Below are positions 1 to 7,589 of a stretch of 64,000 nt of DNA, in pieces. The notes beneath the pieces were generated by a model that was not told the origin of the DNA, did not search any database, and worked only from the letters and a program-made list of their open reading frames with translations. Where the stretch lies: assembly GCA_910584305.1 (NCBI GenBank), contig CAJTZW010000001.1:1-64000 (forward strand), read 5' to 3'. Source of the stretch: an uncultured Bacilli bacterium. Its GTDB lineage: Bacteria; Bacillota_I; Bacilli_A; RF39; UBA660. Position 1 is the stretch's first letter. The number at the start of each line of letters is the position of its first letter. Position numbers and translations under genes: made by a program.

Positions 1-119
1 CAAATGATATTCATAAATCTATCGAAAATTATATTCACTACTTCAATTTTGAAAGGCCACAATGTGCTCTTAAATATTTAACTCCAATGCAATATAAAGA
101 CATCTATTATGTTAAATAA
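1..119 (+). pseudogene. IS3-family transposase, C-terminal tail only (cut by window edge)
   Basis: Reading from base 3 gives a 38-residue open frame that ends at the TAA at 117-119. It contains NYIHYFNFERPQ followed by a LTPMQY motif, which is the typical end of the IS3/IS150-group integrase (rve domain) transposase. Only the last part is inside the window, so whether the element is intact to the left cannot be judged. It lies on the strand opposite to the next gene. A strong hairpin follows directly. The family call rests on the C-terminal signature alone. Confidence 0.7.
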
Positions 120-128
120 GGAAGAAAA

Positions 129-152
129 AATTTGAATTCACAAATTCAAATT
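129..152. terminator. Hairpin after transposase tail
   Basis: A perfect 10-bp inverted repeat, AATTTGAATT and AATTCAAATT, surrounds a CACA loop and is followed by six C and then T-rich DNA. It may be the transcription terminator of the transposase, part of the insertion-sequence end, or a bidirectional terminator shared with the leftward gene that ends at 170. Confidence 0.5.
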
Positions 153-169
153 CCCCCCTATTTTTAAAA

Positions 170-727
170 TTAATTGTCTACTTTTACTTGACTAATGCAT
201 TTCTCCAAAAATTCTGGGTGATCTTTAATCCATTTCTTATTTAATGGGGATGGATGTGGTAATACAATGGCCAATTTACCATTCCAATAATTATTTTTAA
301 AAATCAATTCTTCATAATTCCCAGTTGGGAAAAATATTTTTGCTGCTTTCGCACCTATTATTATATATATATCATTATTCAAGATTTTCAATTCTTGTTC
401 TACCCATTTTGTAAAACAACATTTGGGTGGTTGCCTATCATTACCATTTTTATCTTTTCCAGGATAACAATGCGCTAAAGCGCCGATAAAGAAGTTATCC
501 GTATTATAAAACTCTTCATCTGTTATTTGATACCATTCATATTTTAAAGTTCTACCACTCATATCAGTAAATGGTTTTAAACTTTGATGAACATTATTAG
601 AAGGAGCCTGACTGATTTGAACTATTTTAGAATTTTCATTACCCCAAAAAATAGGGTGTGGTTCAAATCCAAATTTATCTTTACAATAATCGCACTTTTC
701 TATTTTGTTTTTTAACTCATCAAACAT
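170..727 (-). CDS. Uracil-DNA glycosylase superfamily protein (family 4-like)
   Basis: A 185-residue protein of the uracil-DNA glycosylase fold, probably removing uracil or another damaged base from DNA. Visible signatures are the first active-site motif region QISQAPS (38-43) and the C-terminal HPSPLN motif (158-163), which binds DNA in this superfamily. Cysteines at 12 and 15 (CDYC) and at 87 and 103/104 match the spacing idea of the 4Fe-4S cluster of family 4 enzymes. The ATG is preceded by AGAGGT at a good distance. It is the only intact gene in the first 1.7 kb and sits beside insertion-sequence debris, so it may be accessory. The exact family and substrate are not settled by the sequence. 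Confidence 0.75.
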   Translation of the reverse strand: MFDELKNKIEKCDYCKDKFGFEPHPIFWGNENSKIVQISQAPSNNVHQSLKPFTDMSGRTLKYEWYQITDEEFYNTDNFFIGALAHCYPGKDKNGNDRQPPKCCFTKWVEQELKILNNDIYIIIGAKAAKIFFPTGNYEELIFKNNYWNGKLAIVLPHPSPLNKKWIKDHPEFLEKCISQVKVDN

Positions 728-876
728 ATCAATACCTCTATATTACCAAATTCTCAATAAAATTTTTCTTTTCTCCATTATCTATGAATTAAAATTCTAC
801 TATGTAACGTTATATAAAAATTATAACATATGATAAAGGATATTGATATAACCAATTTAAAAAGTTATAAATTCCT

Positions 877-1526
877 TTATAACTTTTTATTTTTATGCTT
901 TATTTCTTCATTAGAAAAGCCATAAACTGGACTAGAATAAACAAAATTAAATTGTTCTAATGCAACTTCTTCGCCATATCTTAAATCGTATTTCATCATC
1001 TGCCTTTTAAACTTTTCAGGATTATATTCCTTAAGATTAAAATATTCTTCTTGTTTGTATAAGTTAAAGAAAAGATCAGTTAAATCTAAGTCAATAACTG
1101 TATTTATTCCCATATCCAGAGCCGTTTCTCCAACTCTTTTTACACAATCAGAAAAGTGATATCCACCAATTACCAATTCTTCAATATCTCCTAATTGCTT
1201 AATTAATAATTGCTCATTTGGATATTTAGGTATAAAGTCTTTTTTTGTATTTCCATTTTCATCAACAGCACTATTTTCTGAAAATAAAATATCTGTATAA
1301 ATGATTTTATCTTCTTCCTTTGGAATAATTCCAAATATATCTTTGTCAGGATATAGCGCATATACTACTTGATATTCATTATCTCTATATCGTTTTTGGA
1401 TACATTCATTTAAGATTGGAAAAGAGGTCTTTTAATATTCCACTCTTCATATAACTTATCATCATGATATAAAAACATGCTTGTATACTCTTTTATTGGA
1501 TATAGATATAAAAATACCTTTTTCAA
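877..1526 (-). pseudogene. Frameshifted hypothetical gene
   Basis: A TTG start at 1524-1526, with GGGGTG upstream, opens a frame beginning KKVFLYLYPIKEY. It stops after about 37 codons. A second frame then continues the same protein without interruption (FPILNECIQKRYRDN, then IPKYPNEQLL, then VIGGYHFSDCVKRV) down to the stop at 877. The two frames meet near 1415-1435 at a run of CT and TTTTCC, so a one- or two-base indel has broken an originally about 215-residue gene. The last 99 residues could still be read from an internal TTG at 1176. I do not recognise a domain. The clean continuation in the second frame suggests recent decay or a sequencing error. Confidence 0.65.
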
Positions 1527-1561
1527 CTTAATCACCCCTAGGTTTTCTATTTCTTACTATG

Positions 1562-1668
1562 ATTTTACCATATTTCGGCATTTATTGATAGCAATATTGG
1601 GCTCTCATTATCAAATCTTGATTCTTTTTCGTTAGGAATTAGTTTTATAATACATCATTATTTTGTTT
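1562..1668. repeat. Degenerate direct repeat, copy A
   Basis: About 105 bp align with 2571-2678 in the same orientation, with small gaps. A 21-base block (1606-1626 against 2617-2637) is identical. Both copies encode the same peptide tail on the minus strand (RFDN followed by ILLSI). The repeats flank the nuclease gene. Confidence 0.6.
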
Positions 1669-1766
1669 TAAGTCTTCTAAATTAAAACCATTTTCTTTTA
1701 CATTTATTATTTCTATATCATTGATAACTCATTTATAACTTTCTCTTCATAAAAAATTACCTCTTG
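1565..1766 (-). pseudogene. Decayed gene tail with two frameshifts (copy A)
   Basis: Directly downstream of the nuclease gene, three short overlapping frames join into one degraded protein tail. The pieces are VIFYEEKVINELS, then INVKENGFNLEDLKQNNDVL, then LIPNEKESRFDN followed by ILLSIN and a final EIW before TAA at 1565-1567. At least two indels separate the pieces. The last third is repeated, also degraded, at 2571-2678. No domain is recognised; this is the end of a lost gene. Confidence 0.5.
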
Positions 1767-1767
1767 A

Positions 1768-2547
1768 TTATACTTCAAAATCTAATAATAATGGTAAATG
1801 ATCTGAGGAATTATTACCTAATACTTTAAAATCATTTACTTTCACTTTATCATTTACAAATATATAATCGCATACTAAATCGCCTTTATCCAATCCATCA
1901 TCAAATGTAGGTCTAGTAGTTTTAACATTATATTCATCAATTAAATTATTCATTTTATCATTAATTAATTTAATGCTTTTTGTATTTGGCAATAAATTAA
2001 AATCTCCTAAAACTATACAAGGAATATCATATCTAATTTTTGATAAAATAAATTCAGATTGAGCAATAGTTCTTTCGTCACCAACTTTATCTTTATTCCA
2101 AATTCCATGAACATTTATAATTTGTAATTCTTTTCCATTAATATCTAATATTGCATTTTGAATTGAACGGCACCAATCTTTTTCACGGAACTCAGTAGCA
2201 TCATATTCATATCTATATTCATTATAATAAAACTGATTCGCATGATATTTAATATTATATTTTGATAATATTAATGATCCTTGTTCGGCATTGCCACCAA
2301 AATCTCTTGTTATTATTCCGTTTTTTGAAACGCCTTTTGCAATAAATAATGGAGTGAATTCATTAAATTTATAATTTTTGATTTTGATAAGTTTATTTCT
2401 TGATTTATACATTTCAAAACAAGATTCATCAACACCATTCATAACCTCTTGTAATGTACATATATCAGCATTTTCCTTTTCTAGCAGCTCAATTACTTCA
2501 CCAGTATTATCTAATTTTATACCTATATTTAAATTTAATAATTTCAT
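1768..2547 (-). CDS. Endonuclease/exonuclease/phosphatase (EEP) family protein
   Basis: A 259-residue metal-dependent phosphoesterase of the EEP (DNase I-like) fold. The ordered motifs are visible: LNLNIGI near the N-terminus, LQEVMNG with the catalytic glutamate, the NVHGIWN strand, LGDFNLLP with Asp/Asn, and SSDHLPLL with the terminal Asp-His pair. No signal peptide or membrane segment is seen, so it probably acts in the cytoplasm. The substrate could be nucleic acid, a nucleotide or a phospholipid head group. The start is the ATG at 2545-2547, which has GGAGATG six bases upstream; a longer frame to 2562 lacks this. It is flanked by two copies of a decayed gene tail, which suggests arrival by duplication or recombination. 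Confidence 0.8.
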   Translation of the reverse strand: MKLLNLNIGIKLDNTGEVIELLEKENADICTLQEVMNGVDESCFEMYKSRNKLIKIKNYKFNEFTPLFIAKGVSKNGIITRDFGGNAEQGSLILSKYNIKYHANQFYYNEYRYEYDATEFREKDWCRSIQNAILDINGKELQIINVHGIWNKDKVGDERTIAQSEFILSKIRYDIPCIVLGDFNLLPNTKSIKLINDKMNNLIDEYNVKTTRPTFDDGLDKGDLVCDYIFVNDKVKVNDFKVLGNNSSDHLPLLLDFEV

Positions 2548-2570
2548 TAAAATCATCTCCAATTAATATA

Positions 2571-2678
2571 ATTCTACCATATTTTTAGACATCTATTGAT
2601 AGTAATATTAAATTCCCATTATCAAATCTTGATTCTTCTTTATTAGGAATTATTTTCAATAAACTATTCTTTTGATTT
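2571..2678. repeat. Degenerate direct repeat, copy B (gene-tail remnant)
   Basis: Second copy of the repeat at 1562-1668. On the minus strand it reads LLKIIPNKEESRFDN followed by ILLSIDV and a premature stop. It lies just upstream of the nuclease start. The rest of the 2548-2857 spacer is AT-rich and holds no gene I can support, apart from the tRNA terminator at 2786-2811. Confidence 0.6.
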
Positions 2679-2785
2679 GCTTTTATAAATTAATAGAATT
2701 AATATTTAAATTTTTTGTGCCATTCTATAAAATTTACTTAATTATTTTATATCACCCCATTATATACTCACCGCCTTCCACAAAG

Positions 2786-2811
2786 AAAAAAAACCATAAT
2801 ATGTATTATGG
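2786..2811 (-). terminator. Rho-independent terminator of tRNA-His
   Basis: On the minus strand the stem CCATAATA / TATTATGG (2-base loop) is followed by eight T. It lies about 50 bp downstream of the tRNA 3' end. Confidence 0.8.
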
Positions 2812-2857
2812 AATTTTACCTAAACACACGCCAAAGATGTGCGTAAATTTTTCAATA

Positions 2858-2934
2858 TGGGGCGCGGTGTGGGAATCGAACCCACGCATAATGGAACCAC
2901 AATCCACCGTGTTAACCACTTCACCAACCACGCC
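2858..2934 (-). tRNA. tRNA-His (GUG)
   Basis: A full cloverleaf can be drawn on the minus strand. The acceptor GCGTGGT pairs with ACCGCGC. The D stem is GTG/CAC. The anticodon stem GTGGA/TCCAT carries the loop TTGTGGT with anticodon GTG. The T arm is GTGGG-TTCGATT-CCCAC. An extra 5' G (base 2934) faces C73, the hallmark of histidine tRNA. CCA is encoded (2858-2860). It is a single-gene unit with its own promoter and terminator. Confidence 0.95.
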
Positions 2935-2957
2935 ATGTAACACAAGTTACATTTAAT

Positions 2958-2985
2958 ATTTTATCATATATTTTTATTTTTGCAA
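2958..2985 (-). promoter_or_regulatory. Promoter of tRNA-His
   Basis: On the minus strand TTGCAA, a 16-bp spacer and TAAAAT lie upstream of the tRNA 5' end, a good match to the vegetative sigma-A pattern. Confidence 0.55.
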
Positions 2986-2999
2986 CACTTTCCTATGAA

Positions 3000-3710
3000 T
3001 TACTTACATTTCATTCTAAAACGATTAGAAACTAAATCGGTAGTCTCATCAGTGTCAAACGTAATGATATGATTTTTTTTATCATATATTTTAATCCTAT
3101 CTAAGTTTACAATACAAGCTCTATGTGCATAGGCAAATGTTTCATCCAATAAATCATATAGTTGTACTAATGTTTTTAGAACGGTAAATTCATTGGAAGT
3201 TGTTTTAATTGTACATTTCCGGTCTTTATCCCTAAAAATATATAAGATATCTTTGGTACATAGCGTATAAATAATTCCGTTGCTTTTAAATCGTATTATG
3301 TTTTTCTTTTTAATGTTTTGAAGCGCATATTTTATTGTTGTTGCTAATTCTGCTTTATAGTCCTTTTTTTTATTAATAAAATCTAGAAACATGAATTTGC
3401 TTTTTAAAATATCTTGTATATATTTTTGATAATAAACGGTTATAAAGATAATCATACTTTCAATGTCATTTTCTCTAATCTTTCTTGCCATATCAATACC
3501 TGATTTATCTTTTACTTCTATATCTAATATATATATCTTCCAGGATAGATTGCAGTTTATCACATGTAAAAATTCATCATTGTACTCACTATAAATGTGT
3601 TTTTGATAGGCTTCATTATTTTGCATCATTACTGTATCAATTACATTTACAATTTCATCTATAAATTCTTTTTTGTCATCACATATTATAAAATTTATCA
3701 TACAACACAC
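3000..3710 (-). CDS. LytTR-family response regulator (AgrA-like), orphan
   Basis: About 236 residues with an N-terminal receiver domain and a C-terminal LytTR DNA-binding domain, the AgrA/VirR layout. The receiver shows the acidic pair in FIICDDKKEF, the phospho-acceptor Asp in IYILDIEVKDKSG, and a Lys-rich FINKKKDY at the end. The LytTR part has the IIRFKSNGIIYTL strand, the DILYIF segment and the AHRACIVNLDRI region. Such regulators normally work with an AgrC-type histidine kinase and a peptide signal, but no kinase or agrBD gene lies nearby. The GTG at 3708-3710 is six bases after AGGA; ATGs at 3716 and 3701 are alternatives. Confidence 0.85.
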   Translation of the reverse strand: MCCMINFIICDDKKEFIDEIVNVIDTVMMQNNEAYQKHIYSEYNDEFLHVINCNLSWKIYILDIEVKDKSGIDMARKIRENDIESMIIFITVYYQKYIQDILKSKFMFLDFINKKKDYKAELATTIKYALQNIKKKNIIRFKSNGIIYTLCTKDILYIFRDKDRKCTIKTTSNEFTVLKTLVQLYDLLDETFAYAHRACIVNLDRIKIYDKKNHIITFDTDETTDLVSNRFRMKCK

Positions 3711-3927
3711 TACCATTCCTTATATTTTTGTTTGCGATTGGTAAATAGATATCTGAATAAAAAAATGATTTCTATTTATCACTATCTTTCTTTTCTGTAA
3801 AAACTTCTTTAACATATTCCCCTCCTATGGTATATTTTCCCATATTTTTATTCTTTTAGAATATATTATGTTTAAAACATACAAAATAAAGTCTGAACAA
3901 TATAGATATTCACCTATACCAATTGAG

Positions 3928-3942
3928 TCATATGCCATATGA
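3928..3942. promoter_or_regulatory. Palindrome upstream of the cotJ genes
   Basis: TCATATG-C-CATATGA is a perfect 7-bp inverted repeat ending just before the cotJA/B ribosome-binding site (GAGGAGG, 3950-3956). It could be an operator or a mother-cell regulator site. The rest of 3717-3927 is AT-rich with no gene seen. Confidence 0.3.
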
Positions 3943-3962
3943 TACAACTGAGGAGGCGTTAT

Positions 3963-4397
3963 ATGTACGATTATCATAGAAATTTAGAGTATTATAATTA
4001 TGAGAATAATAATTATAACCAACCTATGTTTACCAAAAATGAAAATCCAAATAGTTTATATGATCCATATAATGGATTTATTAGGGGAAATATGTTTCCT
4101 AATTTATATAACGAATATAAAATAGACCCAATTATGTTACAATCAAGCAATGAAGAGATGCAGCTAAAGTTAATGCTTGATGCTTTATGTTTTGCAAAGG
4201 AAGATTTAAATTTATATCTTGATATCTATTCTAATGATAAAGACATGATTGAGTTATTTAGTCAGTACACAGAAGAAACTCGCAAAATTCTTTCGGAATA
4301 TGAAAAGAAATATGGTCCTATCTTTGTAGATAGTGATGCGAATATGGTTTATCCTTGGGCTTGGGATAATGCTCCATGGCCATGGGAAAATAAATAG
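3963..4397 (+). CDS. Spore coat protein, CotJA-CotJB fusion
   Basis: A 144-residue spore coat protein in which two normally separate proteins appear joined. Residues 64-144 match CotJB: a helix with LYLDIYSNDKDM, then YEKKYGPI and the tryptophan-rich end YPWAWDNAPWPW. Residues 31-50 (LYDPYNGFIRGNMFPNLY) resemble the CotJA core, whose typical pattern is a GT-FPELY motif. The first 30 residues are rich in Tyr and Asn. The start is the ATG at 3963 behind GAGGAGG; a longer frame to 3939 lacks a site. cotJC follows after 10 bp with its own AGGAGG, so the two form an operon presumably expressed in the mother cell. Confidence 0.75.
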   Translation: MYDYHRNLEYYNYENNNYNQPMFTKNENPNSLYDPYNGFIRGNMFPNLYNEYKIDPIMLQSSNEEMQLKLMLDALCFAKEDLNLYLDIYSNDKDMIELFSQYTEETRKILSEYEKKYGPIFVDSDANMVYPWAWDNAPWPWENK

Positions 4398-4407
4398 GAG
4401 GTATACT

Positions 4408-4965
4408 ATGTGGAAATATGAGAAAAAATTAGAATATCCTATCAATATTAAGAAAAAAGATTTGAAGATGGCAAAAGCTATGCTTGCACAATATGGTGGA
4501 CCTTATGGAGAAATGGCTGCTGCACTTCAATATTTAAATCAAAGATACACAATGCCAGATGATAAGGGAAAAGCACTTCTTACTGACATTGGAACAGAAG
4601 AGCTAGCACATATTGAGATGATTGCAACCATGGCAATTCAGCTTATGCAGGGAGCAACAGTTGATGAATTAAAAAATGCTGGCCTTGAAGGGAACTTTGC
4701 ACAACATGATAGTGCCTTATTCCCTACAGATGCGAATGGGGTCCCATTTACAGCAACTTATACTTCAACAACTGGGGATTATATAGCTGATTTGGAAAGT
4801 GATATGGCTGCCGAGCAAAGAGCCCGTGCTACATATGAACATTTGATGGATATGACAAATGATCCTGATGTATTGGGTCCACTTTCATTCTTACGTCAAA
4901 GGGAAGTTATTCACTATCAAAGATTTAAAGAACTTAGAAATTATTATTTAGAAAATAAAATGTAA
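4408..4965 (+). CDS. cotJC: Spore coat protein CotJC (manganese-catalase-like)
   Basis: A 185-residue ferritin-like four-helix protein of the manganese catalase family that forms part of the spore coat. Candidate metal ligands are visible in GTEELAHIEMI, in the ESDMAAEQRARATYEHL helix and in REVIHYQRF. The N-terminus MWKYEKKLEYPI is typical of CotJC. The ATG at 4408 follows AGGAGG by six bases, and cotJA/B ends 10 bp upstream. A perfect hairpin terminator overlaps the stop codon. Family and role in the coat are established; catalase activity in this organism is inference. Confidence 0.9.
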   Translation: MWKYEKKLEYPINIKKKDLKMAKAMLAQYGGPYGEMAAALQYLNQRYTMPDDKGKALLTDIGTEELAHIEMIATMAIQLMQGATVDELKNAGLEGNFAQHDSALFPTDANGVPFTATYTSTTGDYIADLESDMAAEQRARATYEHLMDMTNDPDVLGPLSFLRQREVIHYQRFKELRNYYLENKM

Positions 4966-4991
4966 TACTTGAATTTCAAGTATTATTTTTT
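4964..4991. terminator. Bidirectional terminator
   Basis: A perfect 10-bp stem, AATACTTGAA / TTCAAGTATT with a single-base loop, is followed by ATTTTTT. It lies between two converging genes and overlaps the ends of cotJC and the phosphatase gene. Confidence 0.8.
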
Positions 4992-6325
4992 ATATGCAAT
5001 ACATCTTTTAGTATATCATTAAATTCTGCACTATCATAAACTCCTGCAAACTTTTCACTGCTGGCCCCATACGCATATACTGATATTCTATCTGCTGTAT
5101 GATATGTAGTACTATAATATATTCCTGCATTTTGGTTTATGGACGCAAGTACTTTTTCTCTTAACGCTTGTGTATCTCCAGCCAATGTTCTTTCATAAGC
5201 TTCTTGCAAGTCTTCATCTACAATTCCATAATTTGTTTGTAAGTATCTTAATACAAGTTCATATGGAATTTGATGAGTTTGGATTTGTTCTGCATATTCA
5301 ATTAGTTTTACATAACTGTTTCTTTGCTTTTGTAAATTTCCAAGTTCTACAGAATAAGTCACTGTATTATTTCCTAGTGTTAATCCACCTGTTTCATGAT
5401 CACCTGTAACAATAATTAAGGTTTCTTTTGGATGCTTTTTTGCAAACTCAAGAGCTACTTCTACTGCCTTATCTAATTCCTCTACTTCTGATATAACACT
5501 TCTAGCATCGTTATTATGACCTGCATAATCAATTAAACCTGACTCTGTCATAATAAAGAATCCATATTTATTATCTAATACCTCAATTCCCTTGCGTACA
5601 TAATTTTCTAAATTGAATTCTGTTCGATTATCAATGACGAAATCTAAAAAACCTTCCCTAGTCGCTGTAGGGCTTATTATAATATTTTTTGTATTCCTAT
5701 CTATATTTTGTAGTAAAGATTCACTATCTATTATAGTATATCCTTGTTCACTCGCATAGTTTTTTATCTTGGATAAAGATAACTGATTTAGGATAAAAGA
5801 ACCTCCTGCAAAATATTCAAAACCACTTTCTATTAAGTCGTATGATATTTTATCATAATCTGTTCTACTTTCTGCATTCGCATAAAAAGCTGCTGGAGTT
5901 GCATGATTTAATGCTACCGTCGTAATAATCCCTATCTTTTTCTTTTGATTATGTAATTGATATGCAATAGAATCTACCTCTTTTAAATCCATATCCATAT
6001 TGATTGCTCCATTATATGTGAGGGCCCCACTGGAAAGCGCTGTAGCAGATGCTGCAGAATCTGGTATATAACTTGTCTTTGTATAATTCTTTCTAAGTCC
6101 TATTGTTTGAAATTTGCTAAAGCTTAATAACTCTTGAGCATCTGTTTCTTTTCCTTCTATACTATTTTGATAAATCTCTGTAAGTTCTACTTGCGTACTA
6201 GACATTCCATCTCCTATAAATAAGAAGATATACTTTGGATATGTATTTAATTTGCTATAAATAGTAATACCTATCCCTATCATCACACATATTCCTATAC
6301 ATAATAAAATTATTTTCTTTTTCAT
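4976..6325 (-). CDS. Alkaline phosphatase, membrane-anchored
   Basis: A 449-residue alkaline phosphatase that releases phosphate from monoesters outside the cell. The N-terminus is a signal anchor (charged MKKK, then a hydrophobic stretch at about 5-23). The first metal-binding motif is FIGDGMS. The nucleophile is the serine at about 90 in PDSAASATAL. Further metal-binding regions are VALNHATPAAFYA, GLIDYAGHNND and TGDHETGGLT, and the late GAS-containing segment is present. The ATG at 6325 is six bases after AGGTG; an in-frame GTG at 6334 is less likely. It is monocistronic and converges on cotJC. No phosphate-starvation (Pho) box is evident. Confidence 0.9.
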   Translation of the reverse strand: MKKKIILLCIGICVMIGIGITIYSKLNTYPKYIFLFIGDGMSSTQVELTEIYQNSIEGKETDAQELLSFSKFQTIGLRKNYTKTSYIPDSAASATALSSGALTYNGAINMDMDLKEVDSIAYQLHNQKKKIGIITTVALNHATPAAFYANAESRTDYDKISYDLIESGFEYFAGGSFILNQLSLSKIKNYASEQGYTIIDSESLLQNIDRNTKNIIISPTATREGFLDFVIDNRTEFNLENYVRKGIEVLDNKYGFFIMTESGLIDYAGHNNDARSVISEVEELDKAVEVALEFAKKHPKETLIIVTGDHETGGLTLGNNTVTYSVELGNLQKQRNSYVKLIEYAEQIQTHQIPYELVLRYLQTNYGIVDEDLQEAYERTLAGDTQALREKVLASINQNAGIYYSTTYHTADRISVYAYGASSEKFAGVYDSAEFNDILKDVLHIKNNT

Positions 6326-6385
6326 AGACGTCACCTATTCTATATTTATTATATAGTAATATATTTTTTTTGAAAAGAAAAAATT

Positions 6386-6583
6386 CTATTTATGAATAAA
6401 AATAGAATCTGGTTTCATATTAAAAATGCCTGCAATCTTATATGCCATATCATAAAAAAGTCTTCTTTTTTTGTTTTCTAATTGAGAGTAATAAGAAGGG
6501 GTTATATTCAGCTTTTTAGCCATGTCGTATATGGTATAACCATTTTCTCTTCTCAACATCTTTAATTTATTCATATCATACAT
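6386..6583 (-). CDS. Small XRE-family helix-turn-helix protein
   Basis: A 65-residue protein made almost entirely of a Cro/C1-type helix-turn-helix (MLRRENGYTIYDMAKKLN, then PSYYSQLENKKR). It probably binds DNA as a dimer. The start follows GGTG by five bases. It is divergent from another small XRE gene at 6674, and the two share a 90-bp spacer that may hold operators for either. Its targets are unknown. Confidence 0.75.
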   Translation of the reverse strand: MYDMNKLKMLRRENGYTIYDMAKKLNITPSYYSQLENKKRRLFYDMAYKIAGIFNMKPDSIFIHK

Positions 6584-6673
6584 AGTATCACCAACTATAT
6601 TATAACAATTTTATAGACTATGTGTCCATAAAATAATTTTTATTTCTATGAGAAAATGAAAGTGGTGATAGCT

Positions 6674-6913
6674 ATGAGTAAAGATTCCACAGATATTTAC
6701 AATATTATAGGTAAAAATATTAAGAAATATAGAAAGCAAAAAGGATGGACACAAAGAGAGCTTGCTGAAAAGCTTTTGTTAAGTGACAGCTTCATTGGTA
6801 AGTTAGAATCTATTACTCACCAAACAATTTCTATTGAAACTCTAGAGCAAATTGCTAATGTATTAGAAGTAGATATACAACGCTTTTTCGATAAAGAAGA
6901 AAAGGAACTATAA
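6674..6913 (+). CDS. XRE-family helix-turn-helix protein
   Basis: A 79-residue regulator with a C1/Cro-like helix-turn-helix: IGKNIKKYRKQKGWTQRELA for the first helices, then LSDSFIGKLES as the recognition region. A short helical tail rich in Asp, Glu and Lys follows. The ATG at 6674 is preceded by GTGGTGAT; an upstream in-frame ATG at 6656 is less well placed. It is divergent from the 65-residue XRE gene and ends inside a strong terminator. The small size suggests a housekeeping or phage-derived repressor; the target is unknown. Confidence 0.75.
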   Translation: MSKDSTDIYNIIGKNIKKYRKQKGWTQRELAEKLLLSDSFIGKLESITHQTISIETLEQIANVLEVDIQRFFDKEEKEL

Positions 6914-6950
6914 AGTGATTGATTACTGAATCTCTTATAGTTCCTTTTTA
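6901..6950. terminator. Bidirectional terminator
   Basis: A perfect 13-bp stem (6901-6913 with 6935-6947) is followed by T-rich sequence. The left arm covers the stop codon of the XRE gene and the hairpin faces the converging cysteine-rich gene. Confidence 0.75.
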
Positions 6951-6957
6951 ATTTCAA

Positions 6958-7551
6958 CTACCTATTCTTAATTAATAAATCTATGATTACATCTTTATCA
7001 CAAAAGAAGGCGGTTTCCAGTATCTTTTTCTGTCTTATATTTAGGAAATATTTTATTAAAGGAAAATCATTTGGCTTATATTTTATTTTTTGTTTTCTCA
7101 AGTACTTACACGTAAATAATTTACATGGTAAACATTGAATTGTACATTTATCTTCAATAAAATATTTACATAGTCCTCTATTCTTTCCATAACAACAACC
7201 ATTTATAGAGTCATTACATTTTTCTTTCCCTCGTTGTGCATTACAAATATTGTTTTTAAACCCACAATAATTTTTATTTTGAAATTCATTGTCTAAAAAT
7301 TTGTACACACTATCATATATATATAAGTATCTTTGGTATAAATCTTTAATATTTAATAAATGTATACATTTTATTTTCAATAGTATATCTGGGCTAAAAT
7401 TTTTTGTATTTAAAACGGTATCATCAACTATATCTAATCCTTTATACTCAAAATGATATATTCCTTCTTTTCGATGTGCAAATTTTCTTATATTGGAATA
7501 AAATTCGCTATCATCATAAATATAATAGTTTTTTGATTTTGTTGTTAACAT
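6958..7551 (-). CDS. Cysteine-rich protein of unknown function
   Basis: A 197-residue protein I cannot name. The N-terminal half is ordinary and helical. The centre, about 95-155, is dense in cysteine: YCGFKNNIC, then EKC, NGCCYGKNRGLC, DKCTIQCLPCKLFTC. This spacing suggests a metal site or iron-sulfur cluster. The C-terminal part (YFLNIRQKKILETAFF) looks helical. No signal peptide or membrane segment is seen, so it is probably cytoplasmic. The start follows AGAGGG. It lies just downstream of typA in the same direction and may share its transcript. Confidence 0.6.
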   Translation of the reverse strand: MLTTKSKNYYIYDDSEFYSNIRKFAHRKEGIYHFEYKGLDIVDDTVLNTKNFSPDILLKIKCIHLLNIKDLYQRYLYIYDSVYKFLDNEFQNKNYCGFKNNICNAQRGKEKCNDSINGCCYGKNRGLCKYFIEDKCTIQCLPCKLFTCKYLRKQKIKYKPNDFPLIKYFLNIRQKKILETAFFCDKDVIIDLLIKNR

Positions 7552-7589
7552 TTTTCCCTCTGTCTTATATATTTCAATAATAGGTTTTA

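Noticed and set aside
2672..2956. Open frame running rightwards across the tRNA-His gene
   Set aside because: It is read through the reverse complement of a perfect tRNA and its terminator; no ribosome-binding site is present.
3936..3944. Sigma-K-like -10 (CATATGATA) at cotJ
   Set aside because: Transcription would begin at the ribosome-binding site itself, so it is not a usable promoter; the palindrome is kept instead.
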